64,000 nt of DNA from positions 17,015,666 through 17,079,665 of the forward strand of contig NC_088778.1 of NCBI RefSeq assembly GCF_954871325.1. Reading direction: 5' to 3'. The notes below the pieces were generated by a model. It saw only the letters and a list, made by a program, of their open reading frames with translations. It was not told the DNA's origin and did no database searches. Shown here piece after piece: positions 36,391 through 48,517 of this stretch. The DNA comes from Gordionus sp. m RMFG-2023 (Eukaryota; Nematomorpha; Gordioida; Chordodea; Parachordodidae). Within the stretch, counting starts at the first letter, position 1. The number at the start of each line of letters is the position of its first letter. A program made the translations under genes and the position numbers.

Positions 36391-37420
36391 GCAAAAAACT
36401 TTATACATTTTAATACTATAAATAATCAAAAGGAATTTGCTATTGTCATTATTGGTTAATATTTTTAGACATATTTTAAAATTGGAAAAATAATTTATGA
36501 CAAGAAATTTCGGATAACAAATTTACTAAACATCGACCAAAATTTCCCTCAATATATTAAATTAAATATTAAGTGGGGGGGGGGGGGTCTTATTGTTACA
36601 TTTATAAACCAAAAATCATATGATCATGATGGATGTAAAAAAAAGTACCCCCACTCAAATTTACTGAATACTAAGTAAAATTCCACTTTTACAGACATAT
36701 TTGACAGTTAGAGTATATATTACACAGTTAATATTTTAATAAATTTTACTAATCAATGCTCTTGATAATAAATATAGCAACAATTTGCATTCAATTAATT
36801 AACGCCATCTATTTATTTTAAATAAAAGATTGATATTAAAAATTAATCTTCATATTATTTATCACATGATGTTTTTAAAAGATATTTTCTGATGTCCTTA
36901 TCAATATTTTATAAGTTTTCTGTAAAATATATAATTCGCTATAGTGGTAAAAATTATTTGATTGTCATATGATAATTGATAATTAGATATAATGTAAATC
37001 TACAACAAATAATATTCCACTGTTTGTATTGTGCTTTAATTTTTTTATTTAATTTATAATTTAATTTTATCAATAGTTTTATAATTATATTTTACTTTTA
37101 TTAAGATAAATAAATTATAATTACTCACTTTGTGAAAAAATTATTTTTGATCTTGTGTAATAACTGTTTTGACTGCTGGTGATTAAATCATATATATATA
37201 TATATTAATTATTTGTAATATTTTGTAAATAGATATATTTAATGTATTTTGACATCCAATATTTGCATAGGTTGTAAAATTTTATAATGATATATTAAAA
37301 GAATATTTAAAGTTTTACTTTGGAATCTACATTTGCACAGAAAACTAAAGTTATAAGATCATCTGCTTGTATAGAAAAAAAATAAAAATAAAAAAATCAA
37401 CAAATAAAAAAAATAAAAAC
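36391..37420. other. AT-rich spacer
   Basis: A 13-base G run at 36575-36587 followed by GTACCCCCACTC-like words near 36645 may belong to the end of the hAT at its left. The rest shows no gene or repeat. Confidence 0.45.
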
Positions 37421-37427
37421 AAATACA

Positions 37428-37496
37428 TACCGATGACATGACGTAGCAATGACATGACGTAGCGATGACATGACGTCACGATGACGTAGTGAGGAT
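37428..37496. repeat. Short minisatellite, GATGACATGACGTAGC unit
   Basis: About four copies of a 15-17-base unit GATGACATGACGTAGC with small changes. GC-richer than its surroundings. No element ends are visible. Confidence 0.8.
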
Positions 37497-37499
37497 ATC

Positions 37500-38287
37500 G
37501 GAAAATTATAATATAGAATACAATAAAAAATATTTTAATTTGAACCCATATCAAAAATAAATATTTTTTACATCCCCCTATACATCCACCCTTCAGACCA
37601 AGTCATGCCCATCAAGACCAAAAATGAATACTTTCAATCTAAATATATTTAAATTAGCTTTTATTTGAGACCCATATCCATATTTTGTGTTGATAAAAAT
37701 TTTCCAGACCCCCCCCCCCAGACCTAGACCCGCCTTCTATGAGTGATTATTATTATTACAATAAAAAATATTTTAATACATTTTATTTGAAACCCATATC
37801 ATAAAAATATAATTTTTTACAACCCCCCCCCCATCCATCCCCCAGACATCATACCCATCAAGACCAAGAATGAAGACTTTCAGTCAAAAGATATTAAAAT
37901 TAGCTATTATTTGATTCCCATATCGTTATTTATATTGATAAAGATATTCCTGACTCCAGATCTAGACTCGCCCATTAAGGGGAAGAAATTGACCGCCAGT
38001 TGAGTAGATCTTTTGATTAGCTAACGATTGATACCCTATATTAGGCATATCTTATTTCATAAGGTCAAAAATAACAATATTGAAAATTAATAAATAACAA
38101 TAAAATTAAAAAGAAACAAAACTAAACGCGCGTGAAACCTTTTTAATATAAGATTCCTATTTATCATTATTAAAACGTGATAATACCGTATTATCATTCC
38201 TTAACTTAAAACTCTATTTTTTAGTTATCCCTTTAAAACCCGTTATGATTTCGGATAGTTCTGATCCCTTTGAAAATTAGACATATT
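37500..38287. mobile_element. One arm of a long-TIR (foldback-like) element
   Basis: From 37500 to 37990 there are 3 units of about 120-150 bp (CCCATAT, C run, CATCAAGACCAA, TTAGCTTTTATTTGA), then the terminal part: AGATCTTTTGATTAGCTA, AACGTGATAATACCG, TTAGTTATCCCTTTAAAACC, ending near ATCCCTTTGAAAATTAGACA. This matches the right arms of the elements at 44168-46870 and 54817-57563. No left arm is present, so it is a truncated or solo arm. Confidence 0.7.
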
Positions 38288-38334
38288 TAATATGATTATA
38301 CAATAAAGATAATTTTTTTGCCTCTTATAAAAAT

Positions 38335-38890
38335 AATTTGTGATAGGAGTTCTCAAAGACTTGATGGTTAATTATTTTTATTATATCCTCTAGCTTTCTT
38401 AGTGAATCCTGTTCCCTTAGATTATCCTGTGCCTATTCATAAAAGGTTTATATAAGATCTTTAGATTCCCTTCAACAATTCAGAGCTTTCATTACCTTCT
38501 ACAAAAAACTATTGTTTAAAAAATAAACTTATGAATTTCTAATAATATAAATGTAAATGTATTAACAGGCCATGTCGGAATGAAAGTTTATTAATGCTTT
38601 GTTAACATAATATTTTATTTGAACTTATTTTCTATGCATCACAATTATTATAAAATAGAAAGATTTAATAAAAATATTTTATGATAAGAGTTTGGCTAGA
38701 AAAATTTTTTTCCTACTATATTCTCTAGATTATTTAGTGAGTCTTCATCCCTTAGATGATCATGAGCATTTACAAGAAAAGAAAAGTATAATAACGACCC
38801 TGATTTTTTGGAATTGATCAGATATCTCTAGATTCCTTTCGCCATTCTATAACCTTCTATAAAAAATAATATTATTTAAAATTTTTGAAG
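38335..38890. repeat. Diverged direct duplication, about 350 bp apart
   Basis: The blocks at about 38375-38540 and 38720-38885 share the order TCCTCTAG, TTAGTGA, CATCCCTTAGAT, TTTAGATTCC, TTCTAxAAAAAA. No coding frame is seen in either copy, and the parent element is unknown. Confidence 0.55.
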
Positions 38891-40570
38891 TGATTATACC
38901 TTCCGATTCTAATCATATTTAATTACAAATGCCCTGATCATCCAATATTCCATGACAGATAGCATTTTCATCGTGTAACGCATATTCTTCAAATATGGGA
39001 TCAAATTCATTTTCTTCATTGTCAGTTAGTGTCTTAGTGCTATATCTCATCCGATTCCTAATCAAATGCCATAGACTATTCTACAAAATACTTCAATAAA
39101 GCATTTTATGATTGTGGTACTTATTACCTCACCCCATGCAAATTTTATAAGATAGAGGATATCATAAAGTGTAAATCTTTTAAAAAATAGGGGGTTTCAT
39201 TTCCTTCCATCAACGTTATCATCTTATTCATGAGTATGACCCTTTCTATAATAACATTTAAAGGATCTAATTGCACCTATGCCCATTGGGTAACAACTCA
39301 TTCTAACTCTTTTCGTTACTTCCTTAGAAATTGTGAGCATATACTTGCTTTATTAGCTTTCAATCTGTAAATTGTGGAAACTTGACATTTATAACTTAAA
39401 GCTATGTGTTTTTGAAGTAGTGCTTTTTTCAATGATTTCCCCCTTTTGCTTGAGAGTTAAGGTTTGGAAAGATGTTTTATTATAAAAATAATTTTAACAT
39501 GATTACAATATATAATAAAATTATCATTTTTGTATTAAAAAATTAAAGGTGCAGCTCACATAAAAAAATCACGAATAATTTAAGTGAATAATTTTTTTTT
39601 CATTTCTAGATTAAATTACGTTATTGTCATAATCCTATATTTCGCAATTAACCGATTAGCAATTATAACAGTAATTTAACATTATACCATAATAATTTTT
39701 ATCAAAATCGGGGTGTTTTTTCGCATTTAAAAGTGTTTTCACGTAAGCGTTATGCAATTAAACGGGTTTGACTGTATATTGACAAAACCTATATAAATGT
39801 CAATTACAAATCGACAGATATAACCAATGAATTTTATTGGAAACAACACGCCCTCTTTCCTCGATAAATCAAACAGGATTGAAGAAATAAAATTTACGCA
39901 TATATATATAATAGTAAATGTCAGGGGCGTCGCTAGTCTTGAAATAGATATATCAACCAAGCATTTTTATAAAATATGATGTATTATTTTATCTTATGAT
40001 TAATATACTTCTAAGTGCTTTTGATTACTTCTCATGTGCTTATGATTTCAGATTACTCCTCATGTACTTATGATTATTGATCATGTGCTATTATGATGAT
40101 GAATAAATATACAGAAAGCATATTTCGATCCCTACATTTTTAGAATAAATTATATAAAGTAAAATGAAATATAGTAACTTACAACAATTATTTAGTTTAG
40201 AATACCTACTTAAATAATAAAAATAAAATAAAATAAATAATAAATATTTATACGTACACATACTGAAAGAAAAAAGATATATATAACTAAAATTTTTGAA
40301 TAAAGTAAAATAAAGTATGGAATATAAAATAAAAAATTAACAATAATTCAGGATCATAAATGTTAATAATTTATTAATATTGAATAAAAATTATATGAAA
40401 TATGACTATTTAATATCTATACCATAAATATCCGCAAGACTATAATAAAAATATAATCTTATACAGCATGATGAAGGTATTCCGACTGAAAATTATAGAA
40501 TAGAGAAACAATAGTGGAATTATGAAAAATCATGAATGATTCTACTTGTTACCAGGGCAAGCCTTTACAG
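38891..40570. other. AT-rich DNA with isolated transposon-end fragments
   Basis: On the minus strand, CAGTCAAACCCGTTTAATTG (around 39757-39776) resembles a pogo/Tigger-like inverted repeat, and CAGGGGCGTCGCTAG (39922-39936) resembles a DUF4371-hAT end. Neither has a partner. Near 40030-40100 the word CTCATGTGCTTATGATT repeats about four times. Otherwise no gene seen. Confidence 0.4.
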
Positions 40571-40574
40571 CTTA

Positions 40575-40765
40575 AGGAATAATGTTGTTAAAGAGCACGA
40601 TTTGTAAAATGGCTTGAATACTTTTCTAGTCAAAATTATATTATATAAGGTTGGTGATTTTGTTCATAGACGGTAGAAAAAAGATTTGAAGATCTAAAAG
40701 CGAAATATCAAGGTTTACAGTTTTTTAAAATCGACATAAATCAGTCTTTTTAACAACATTATTAA
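40575..40765. mobile_element. Diverged MITE, TAGTGTTGTTAAA family
   Basis: AATGTTGTTAAAGAGCACG on the left and TCTTTTTAACAACATTA on the right form inverted ends; the interior keeps AAAATGGCT and TTTTAAAATCG. About 190 bp and older than the 29798 copy; no TSD recognised. Confidence 0.55.
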
Positions 40766-41039
40766 GGAGAAGATAAATTTTTAAGAAGTTATAATAAATG
40801 AAAATAGATAGATATTCAAGTTCTTTAAAAATAATATTTAGAGGAATTATGAAATTAAAAGTCATACGATAATTTATTCCTTCAGAAAATATAATGATTT
40901 ATGTTAACACCTTTTACACATTTTTATATTTCCAAGGCCAAAAAATAGTTTCCACTATCAAGCCTCTATAAGAAAAAGTCTAAGATTGGCATTAGAACAA
41001 AAAAGGGAATCTGCTTAATGCTATAATGAATTTAGCAAC

Positions 41040-41925
41040 TCGACAAAATGAGTTACAATTTTAAAAGAATTGGTAGAATGGTGCAATTTAGAATGGTCAG
41101 AATCACTTCGCCATGTTCCAACACGCTGGCTACAATAATCCCAGCGAATAATCGGATGCTTAAGCATTTTTAAACCCTTAAAGAATATTTTTTATCATGA
41201 TCAGCAACCCCACCAATTTTGAAAATAATTTTTGGAGATGATTTTGCGGAGGCATATTTAGGTTTTGACCTTAACGTTGGCACTTTAGTCAATAACATAA
41301 ATTTACAATTGCAATCTAAAGATGTATTAGCGATATATATACATGATCTAATCCTAAAACTAAAGAATTCATTAAATTTAAAAATTCAACAAAATTTTTA
41401 TGGGAGCATTTCTAAAAATATTTTACAACATAATAATGATATAGAAAAGGCAATAAATTTCAAAAATGAATAAAAGATATATATAAAAAATATTATAGAA
41501 TATGTAGAAAAACGTTATGATATTGTAGATAATATATGGAAATATCTTAGCCCTATGGCATTAAAATAATGTCCAAAATTTGAGCAATTACAAAAATTTA
41601 GTAATTATAAAATAAATACCAAACATAGATACAGAAATTCTCTTTGAGGAATATTCAAAATTTTATACCTATTATGAAGAAAAATTATCAAAAAATATCA
41701 CATGAATACCCAAGAAAAATGGATGGATTTTCTTTCTAATAAATACTCATCATTGATAGAGAAAATATGCAATTTTATATTTTCTATTCCGCATTCAAAT
41801 GCTTCATCAGAGAGAATATTCAGTCTAATGACTACTGCTTGGCGAAAAGAACGTCATCATTGGAAGTTGAATTTATGGTTAAACAAAATATAACTATTTA
41901 TGCAAAGAGTTTTCAGCCTATCTCC
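41040..41925 (+). pseudogene. hAT transposase remnant, C-terminal half
   Basis: Blocks in order: LRHVPTRWLQ near 41112 (the TRW block), SIFKPLKNIF, the open frame at 41219-41473 (IIFGDDFAEAYLGFDLNVGT), and the dimerization block PHSNASSERIFSLMTTAWRK at 41789-41848 followed, after a one-base shift, by EVEFMVKQN. Stops occur between blocks. It belongs to the same family as the fragment at 4378-4520. It ends about 700 bases before the synthetase start codon. Confidence 0.85.
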
Positions 41926-42123
41926 ACAGTGCCGATGGGAAATCTTTATTGCCTTTTTTAAAATCATACATAAAATATAATAATTAATATTATGCTATAT
42001 TTATAAGCATGAGAAAATTATATATCATAATTGTTATTAGTAAATCAATAAAGAATTTTCATTGACTTTAAAATCTTGTTATATTAAATATAAATATAAC
42101 ATATTAACTTAGATGAGTATGCT

Positions 42124-42216
42124 ACAGCAATTACCCCGGACAAAGGCCGGGCAAAAGCTGGCTAAAGGCCCGCAAATTGGGGGTATGGGGGCGAAGTCCC
42201 CCATTAATTATTATAA
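42124..42216. repeat. GC-rich hairpin-forming block upstream of the synthetase gene
   Basis: An isolated GC-rich block with CCCCGGACAAAGGCCGGGC and GGCTAAAGGCCCGC, then GGGGGTATGGGGGCGAAGTC leading into CCCCC. The stem GGGGGC-GAAG-TCCCCC has a GNRA-like loop. It ends about 390 bases before the start codon. It may be the remnant of a short repeat rather than a promoter; nothing in the sequence proves regulation. Confidence 0.5.
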
Positions 42217-42605
42217 AAGAAAAACTCACGTTTTCAAGTGAAGAATATCTGGCAACCCTGATTACTCTACATACTTCAATAATTAGATGTGAAATCGTTA
42301 TCTACTTTTACATTGCTAAAACGATCTATGTATCCTGTATATTCACAGACTAAGGATTTTTTTCCGTATAATAATATTATAAATAACTATATTCACCAAT
42401 TTTAGTAACTAATAAAAAGATTCAAATCATCAACAAATCAATTCAGATTTGTATATGTATATAATATAAGAAAGACTAACAAATATATCATTCCATTGTA
42501 CTAATAATTGTTTTATTTTAATTTTTTTTAATATGACCTCTTTAATATTTCAACTATGATATTCTATGATCAAATAATGGACAGCCACAACTCCAATATA
42601 AATGA

Positions 42606-43100
<495 letters not shown>

Positions 43101-43114
43101 TAATAAATTTATAG

Positions 43115-43263
43115 GTAAAGAATATGCATTGGCAGCAATTGAGAAACAAAAAGAGGCATTTCAAATTTGGGGAGTCATGGCAAACTGGAAGGATTGTTAT
43201 TATACCTTTAATAATCATTATGAATCCAATGAAATTTTGAATTTTTTCAATCTTTTTACAAAA
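43115..43263 (+). CDS. IARS2: Mitochondrial isoleucyl-tRNA synthetase, exon 2
   Basis: Joins exon 1 across a 46-base intron (43069-43114), completing a Cys codon. It reads KEYALAAIEKQKEAFQIWGV then MANWKDCYYTF, matching the human [20 protein letters not shown] / DWNNCYYTF region of the catalytic domain. It ends at NLFTK in phase 0 before a 41-base intron. Confidence 0.93.
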
Positions 43264-43304
43264 GTTATCAATTAGCATTATTATATGATAATTTTGTTTA
43301 TTAG

Positions 43305-43354
43305 GGTTATATATTTAAAAACTTTCTTCCAATATATTGGTCTCCTTCATCAAA
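43305..43354 (+). CDS. IARS2: Mitochondrial isoleucyl-tRNA synthetase, exon 3 (50 bp)
   Basis: A very small exon reading GYIFKNFLPIYWSPSSK, equal to the human GLVYRSYKPVFWSPSSR block. The last codon is split (phase 2) across a 37-base intron (43355-43391), the smallest intron in the gene. Confidence 0.92.
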
Positions 43355-43391
43355 GTTCTTAACATATAGTTATATATTCATATAATTTTAG

Positions 43392-43495
43392 GACAACTTT
43401 AGCAGAATCTGAATTAATTTACAAAGACAATCACATAAGTAAGTCTATGTATGTTGCCTGCAAAATTGCTTCCACACCCTGTTCAAATTTTAAAA
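43392..43495 (+). CDS. IARS2: Mitochondrial isoleucyl-tRNA synthetase, exon 4
   Basis: Reads TTLAESELIYKDNHISKSMY, the T-A-L-A-E-A-E-L-x-Y block that precedes the editing (CP1) domain, then VACKIASTPCSNFK. It ends in phase 1 at a GTAATT donor that opens the 16.4-kb intron 4. The Ser codon it begins is completed by exon 5 at 59892. Confidence 0.92.
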
Positions 43496-44399
43496 GTAAT
43501 TAAGTGTTTTTCATTAATAATATAAAATTATTATGTTATATAATTTTTTTAGTAATTTAAGCTCCTGGATATTTCTAAAATTTAAAGTAAATTTTTGGTA
43601 GCAGAATTTCCAATTAATTTTATTTGGAAAAATCAAAGTTTGGAACCTGTACAAATTAATGGTTCTGGCTTTTAATATTTTCAAAATAAGGTCAGAATAG
43701 AGACTTTAAACCTAAAAAAAATAATCCTATTTTCTAAGTTTGTCAAAAGAGGGGGTAAGTGAGAGCACTTACACTTCATTGGAAAAAATTACACTTGATT
43801 AAATTATATATTATTGTTATTGATTTTCATGTTATTTTAAAGTTTACTTTCCTAAAATATTCAAAAATTATTCATATATATCTATTTTTATATTATTTAA
43901 TTTAGTAATTCATTAAAGGTTAATTGGATCACTCAAATTATGATCCTATAAAGATATAATATATCATGAATTATTATTGATTTAATTGTAGCCCCATCAA
44001 ATGTTAAAGATGTCAGATCAGTTTTGAAGAATTTAACCGAAATCAGAGGCAGACTAGTCATAAGAACAAGTGGGCACTTTGTCTATGAGGCCATGATAAA
44101 ACAATTTTTGAGACCAATGAGTAATAAATGGGAAAAAGGGGCCAATCATAAAAAAATTATAAAATATATGTTGTAATTTTTAAAGGGATCATGACTATCT
44201 GGGATCTTCGCGTGATTTAAAGGGATCCCTTTAAAATTTCAATTTTTTAAAGGATAAAGAACTATACTGTATTATCACGTTTTAATCGTGATAAAGAGGA
44301 ATCTTATTTTAAAAGCGTTTTCCACAAGTTTCATTGCGTTTTTTAATTTTCAATGTTGTTTTTTTGGCCTTATAATATAAGATATGTCTAGTATAGGGT

Positions 44400-45165
44400 A
44401 TCAATCCATAGCTAATCAAAAGATCTATTCAACTGGAAGTCAATCTCTGCCCCATAATGGGCGGTCTGGAGGGGGGGGGTGTAAAAAATAATTTTTTTTG
44501 ATATGGGTATCAATCGATAGCTAATCAAAAGATCTATTCAACTGGAAGTCAATCTCTGCCCCATAATGGGCGGTCTAGGAGGCTAGGGGTGGGGGGGGGT
44601 GTAAAAAATATTTTTTTTTGATATGCATATCAATCGATAGCTAATCAAAAGATCTATTCAAAAGGGAGGTCAATCTCTGCACCATAATAGGCGACCTGGA
44701 AGGGGGGGGGGTGTGTAAATAATATATTTTTTTGATATGGGTATCAATCGATAGCTAATCAAAAGATCTATTCAACTGAAGGTCAATTTCTACCCCTTAA
44801 TAGGCAATCTGGGGGGGGGGTGTAAAAAATAATTTTTTTTGATATGGGTATCAATTGATAGCCAATCAAAAGATCTATTCAACTGGAGGTAAATCTCTGC
44901 CCCATAATGGGCGGTCAGGGGGGGTGTAAAAAAATTATTTTTTTTAATATGAGTATCAATCGATAGCCAATCAAAAGATCTAATCAACTGAAGGTCAATT
45001 TCTACCCCATAACAGGCGGTCTGGGGGGGGTGTAAAAAATAATTTTTTTTGATATGGGTGTCAATCGATAGCTAATCAAAAGATCTATTCAACTGGAGGT
45101 CAATCTCTGCCCCATAATTAGCGGTCTGGGGGGATGGGGGGGGGTGGGGGGGTGTAAAATAATTT
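44400..45165. repeat. Minisatellite within the left arm, unit about 100-120 bp, about 7 copies
   Basis: Each unit reads GGTATCAATCGATAGCTAAT, then AAAAGATCTATTCAACTGGA, GGTCAATCTCTGCCCCATAA, GGGCGGTCTGG, a run of 7-11 G, GTGTAAAAAATAATTTTTTT and GATATG. Copies differ in G-run length and point changes. One unit is present in the right arm (near 46510-46640), so the array grew in one arm only. Confidence 0.9.
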
Positions 45166-46080
45166 TGGTACATATCTACAAAGGAATATCCCTTGAAAAT
45201 GATGATGATATGGAATTTCCTTTTCCTTAATTCACAAATTATTTCAAACTCGATAAAAAAAATTAACACAATATATATATTTGCTGTAAGATGTGGGAGG
45301 TTTTATCATCAAACAAAACCAGTTGCTTCAATTTGAGAAAACATTTTAAGGTAATATATCAACCAAAAATTAATATCAATGTATAGATCAATTCTTAATC
45401 TTTAAAAAAAATTAGAGCGTCTATAATAGTTTTTGAGTTAGATGAGTTAAGTGAAAGTTTATTTTCTGGCCTAGTCTAAACATACTATATTTCAACTGGC
45501 CATAAGATAGTGAATTTTTATGGATATCTAATAAATAGTAATTAAACAGAACATAAACATGGGTATTAAATTAAAGTTAAATACATTTAGACTTCATTAT
45601 TAAATACAATTATAAGCAGGGGTTAAATATAGTCATTGCTATTTATAAACTCATTGTAGCCTAATGATAAAATTATTTGCTAGCAACTTAATCTAATTTG
45701 TAATATTTTTAAATCTCAAAATTTCGGCTATATTTGAAACCATCGATTCACAAATTTTAAAATGACATTATAAATTTTTCTTATTGCAGTTATAAATTAT
45801 TGCACTTCTTTATAAGCAAATCATCTATATTATAATATTTTTTTTCAAGCTATATAATCAACAACATATTTTATTGATTTCGATAATTAATTTAAAATAT
45901 ATGAACAATTATTTATTATTTACACAAATAATATTTAAGTGACATTTTGTGAAACAATTAATGCCATTTTTAAAACATTGACACCTCTTATTGTTGCAAC
46001 TTTTTTGGCAATTGCAAATTGATTCAAAACTACCATAAGAAGATGTACTTCTTGATGCTGTTATTATGGAGATCGTCTTA

Positions 46081-46446
46081 TTAGGAATGGTAAAATTGGT
46101 AATTTATTGATTTATGAATGTTCGTTTTTAAAAATGGGGAATCAATTTTTCCCAAATTAGTTCCAACCCATAATTTTTCGCCCTCCATTTGTATAATTTC
46201 GGCCTCAATATTTTTGGGGCATAGATTAGATCTATCATTTTTATTTATTGGGATCAGTGCGTGATCCCCAATGCAAAATTTTATCTTTTTAATTTTATTC
46301 TTATAAGCATTCTCTTGCTTCTTCCTATCTATTAAATATGAAATGAACGAAGGTAGTCTGGTTAAAATATTTTCGATGCTGTTGCCAATCGAGTTTGTAG
46401 TATAATTATCTTTCCATAATATTATATTTCCAATTTTCAGACCAAA
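46081..46446 (-). pseudogene. Open frame resembling the tail of integrase-derived (KRBA2-like) proteins
   Basis: The minus strand is open for about 121 codons before a TAA at 46081-46083, with no early ATG, so it would be an exon or a fragment. The part around IGDHALIPINKNDRSNL, then CPKNIEAEIIQMEGEKLWVG and TNLGKI resembles a C-terminal module that I recall from KRBA2-like integrase-derived proteins (V-G-D-x-V-x-I-P-I-P-x-x-D-R-x-x-x-D-P-x-N, later G-T-x-x-G-x-L). It lies in the unique interior of copy 1 and is absent from copy 2. Both family and function are tentative; it is treated as an old transposon-gene relic. Confidence 0.4.
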
Positions 46447-48517
46447 TCATACCCATCAAGACCAAGATTAAAGACTTTCAGTCAAACCATATTAAAATTA
46501 GCTTTTATTTAATACCCATATCAAAAAAAATTATTTTTTACACTCCCCCCCCCACCACCCCTACTCCCCTAGACCGCCCATTATGGGGCAGAGATTGACC
46601 TCCAGTTGAATAGATCTTTTGATTAGCTATAGATTGATACCCTATACTAGACATATCTTATATCATAAGGCCAAAAAAAAACAAAATTGAAAATTAAAAA
46701 ACGCAACTAAACTCGTGGAAAACGCTTTTAAAATAAGATTCCTCTTTATCACGATTAAAACGTGATAATCCCGTATTATCATTCCTTAATTTAAAACCCT
46801 AATTTTTTAGTTATCCCTTAAAATCCCGTGAAGATCCCGCATAGTCATGATCCCTTTAAAAATTACGACATATATATTATTTCATTTTATTATATAAATT
46901 ATAACATTTCTCTTATGATATTCATATATTTTATATTAGAATATCATATCAACACATTTCCTGAGGATTATCTAGATGCTATTATATAGGTCTATTTTTC
47001 TCAAATAAAATCTTTTCTATTTAACCCTTTATTGCTACATTTCAACATTAAAAAAAATCCTCTATTGCTCATTTATAAAAACTTATATAAAATAATCACT
47101 GAGATTGTTTAAAATGTTATTCTTTGATATTTATTGAAATTTTATAATATAAAATACAAAAATTACAAAATAATTTATAACTGGGGGAGGGACATATTTT
47201 TCCCACTGTGTATTATAAACATTATTTTTTGTTATGAAAAGAAAAATCATTTCTTTTAGCGTTAATACATAGCGAAACCTTACAAATAGAACATTCCAGG
47301 ATGTACTAGAACATTCCCAGGATGCCCTAATATATTTTCCCAAGGGATTCCGAATCACTAGCAAGAATTTTTATAGAAATAGGATCCGATCCCTTTTTCC
47401 TTGTATCATCAGCGACATATTTTTTATGAAATTTTGAAGGATCGATATTGGATTGCTTTGCAAGGATGATTATACACCCAAGTCAAGAATCATTTGAGAT
47501 AGAAGATTTTAGATAATTTTTAATCGTAATAGAGACCTCTTATAAAATCACCAGAGCCGTAATCTGATATAAAACTTGGTGGGGGTATGTAATTGCCCTC
47601 CAATTAGGTTGTCCTCGACTTCCTTTGATTATATTTCAAAAGAAGAATCCGAATCAGTTGAACATATATCAGACAAGAAAACTTTTATGAAAAATTATAT
47701 AAAAATAAATGAAAAGGAGAATGTATAGCAATGAATGCAAAGATGAACGCCTGAAGATTAATCCCTATATTAATAGATCATTTTGTCCTACAATTGATTA
47801 AATTATAAATCGTTAACTAAAAGATTTTTAATGAATAAAGAGCTTACACGGAATGTTCAATATTTTTATATCTGATGAATTTTGATAAGATTAATATTTA
47901 AGGTATTTCTGAAAAGCCTTATCCACAATTTGGAAATGTATTTAGTGAAAATTACAACATGAATTGTCATTTGCCAGGATATACAATAATAATCAGACAG
48001 TGAAAATACTGATGATATAATTTGCGATTGTGAAGAATCTAATAAACGAAAATACAAGATAATAATAAATCCAACCAAATGTAATCAATTCTTAATATTT
48101 CTATGAGATTATTTGTTGTTAATACCCATAACCAAGGTTGGGCATGTTACCTAGTAAAAGTCAAAGGTTATAGTTATGAAATATATTGGTTAAGTTACCA
48201 TCGTCACTTTAAAAAAAAGCTAACGGTTACTTTACCTTTATTTAGAACATAGTTACAAAAAAGGTCTTTGTCACATGATTAAAAATAAGAATAAATGTAA
48301 ATAGAAAAATGCGATAAAGAATTTTATTGAATCATTTTTCGTAAAGTCTACAATAAAAACGAGTATAATAAGAAACCAAAACTAATTAATTATTGTCTAA
48401 TTTAATAAAGATCAAAGATTAAAGGAATAATTTTGAATATAAAAATCAAAACAATTGCCATACAGGATGGTTTATGCATTATAATGAATAAATATTTATA
48501 TTATTGGACATTTATGC

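Larger units (their letters stand above)
44168..46870. mobile_element. Long-TIR foldback-like element, TGTTG...CGACA ends (copy 1)
   Basis: The left end TGTTGTAATTTTTAAAGGGA and the complement of the right end TGTCGTAATTTTTAAAGGGA begin inverted arms that stay alignable for about 300-400 bases (TATCACGTTTTAATCGTGA, CTTATTTTAAAAGCGTTTTC, TATGTCTAGTATAGGGTATC in both). The left arm runs on into a minisatellite (44400-45165). Unique interior: 45548-45830 is shared with copy 2, and 46081-46446 holds an open frame on the minus strand. The TGTYG/CRACA ends and possible TATA duplication recall Ginger-type DNA transposons, whose ends from memory are TGTNR...YNACA with 4-bp TSDs; the AT-rich flanks make the TSD ambiguous. 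Confidence 0.75.

Noticed and set aside
39739-39960. A complete pogo/Tigger-like MITE at the CAGTCAAACCCG end.
   Set aside because: Only one end is visible; no inverted partner or TA duplication was found within 2 kb.
44790-45269. Minus-strand frames repeating RSFDWLSIDTHIKK.
   Set aside because: These are translations of the foldback minisatellite units, not a gene.
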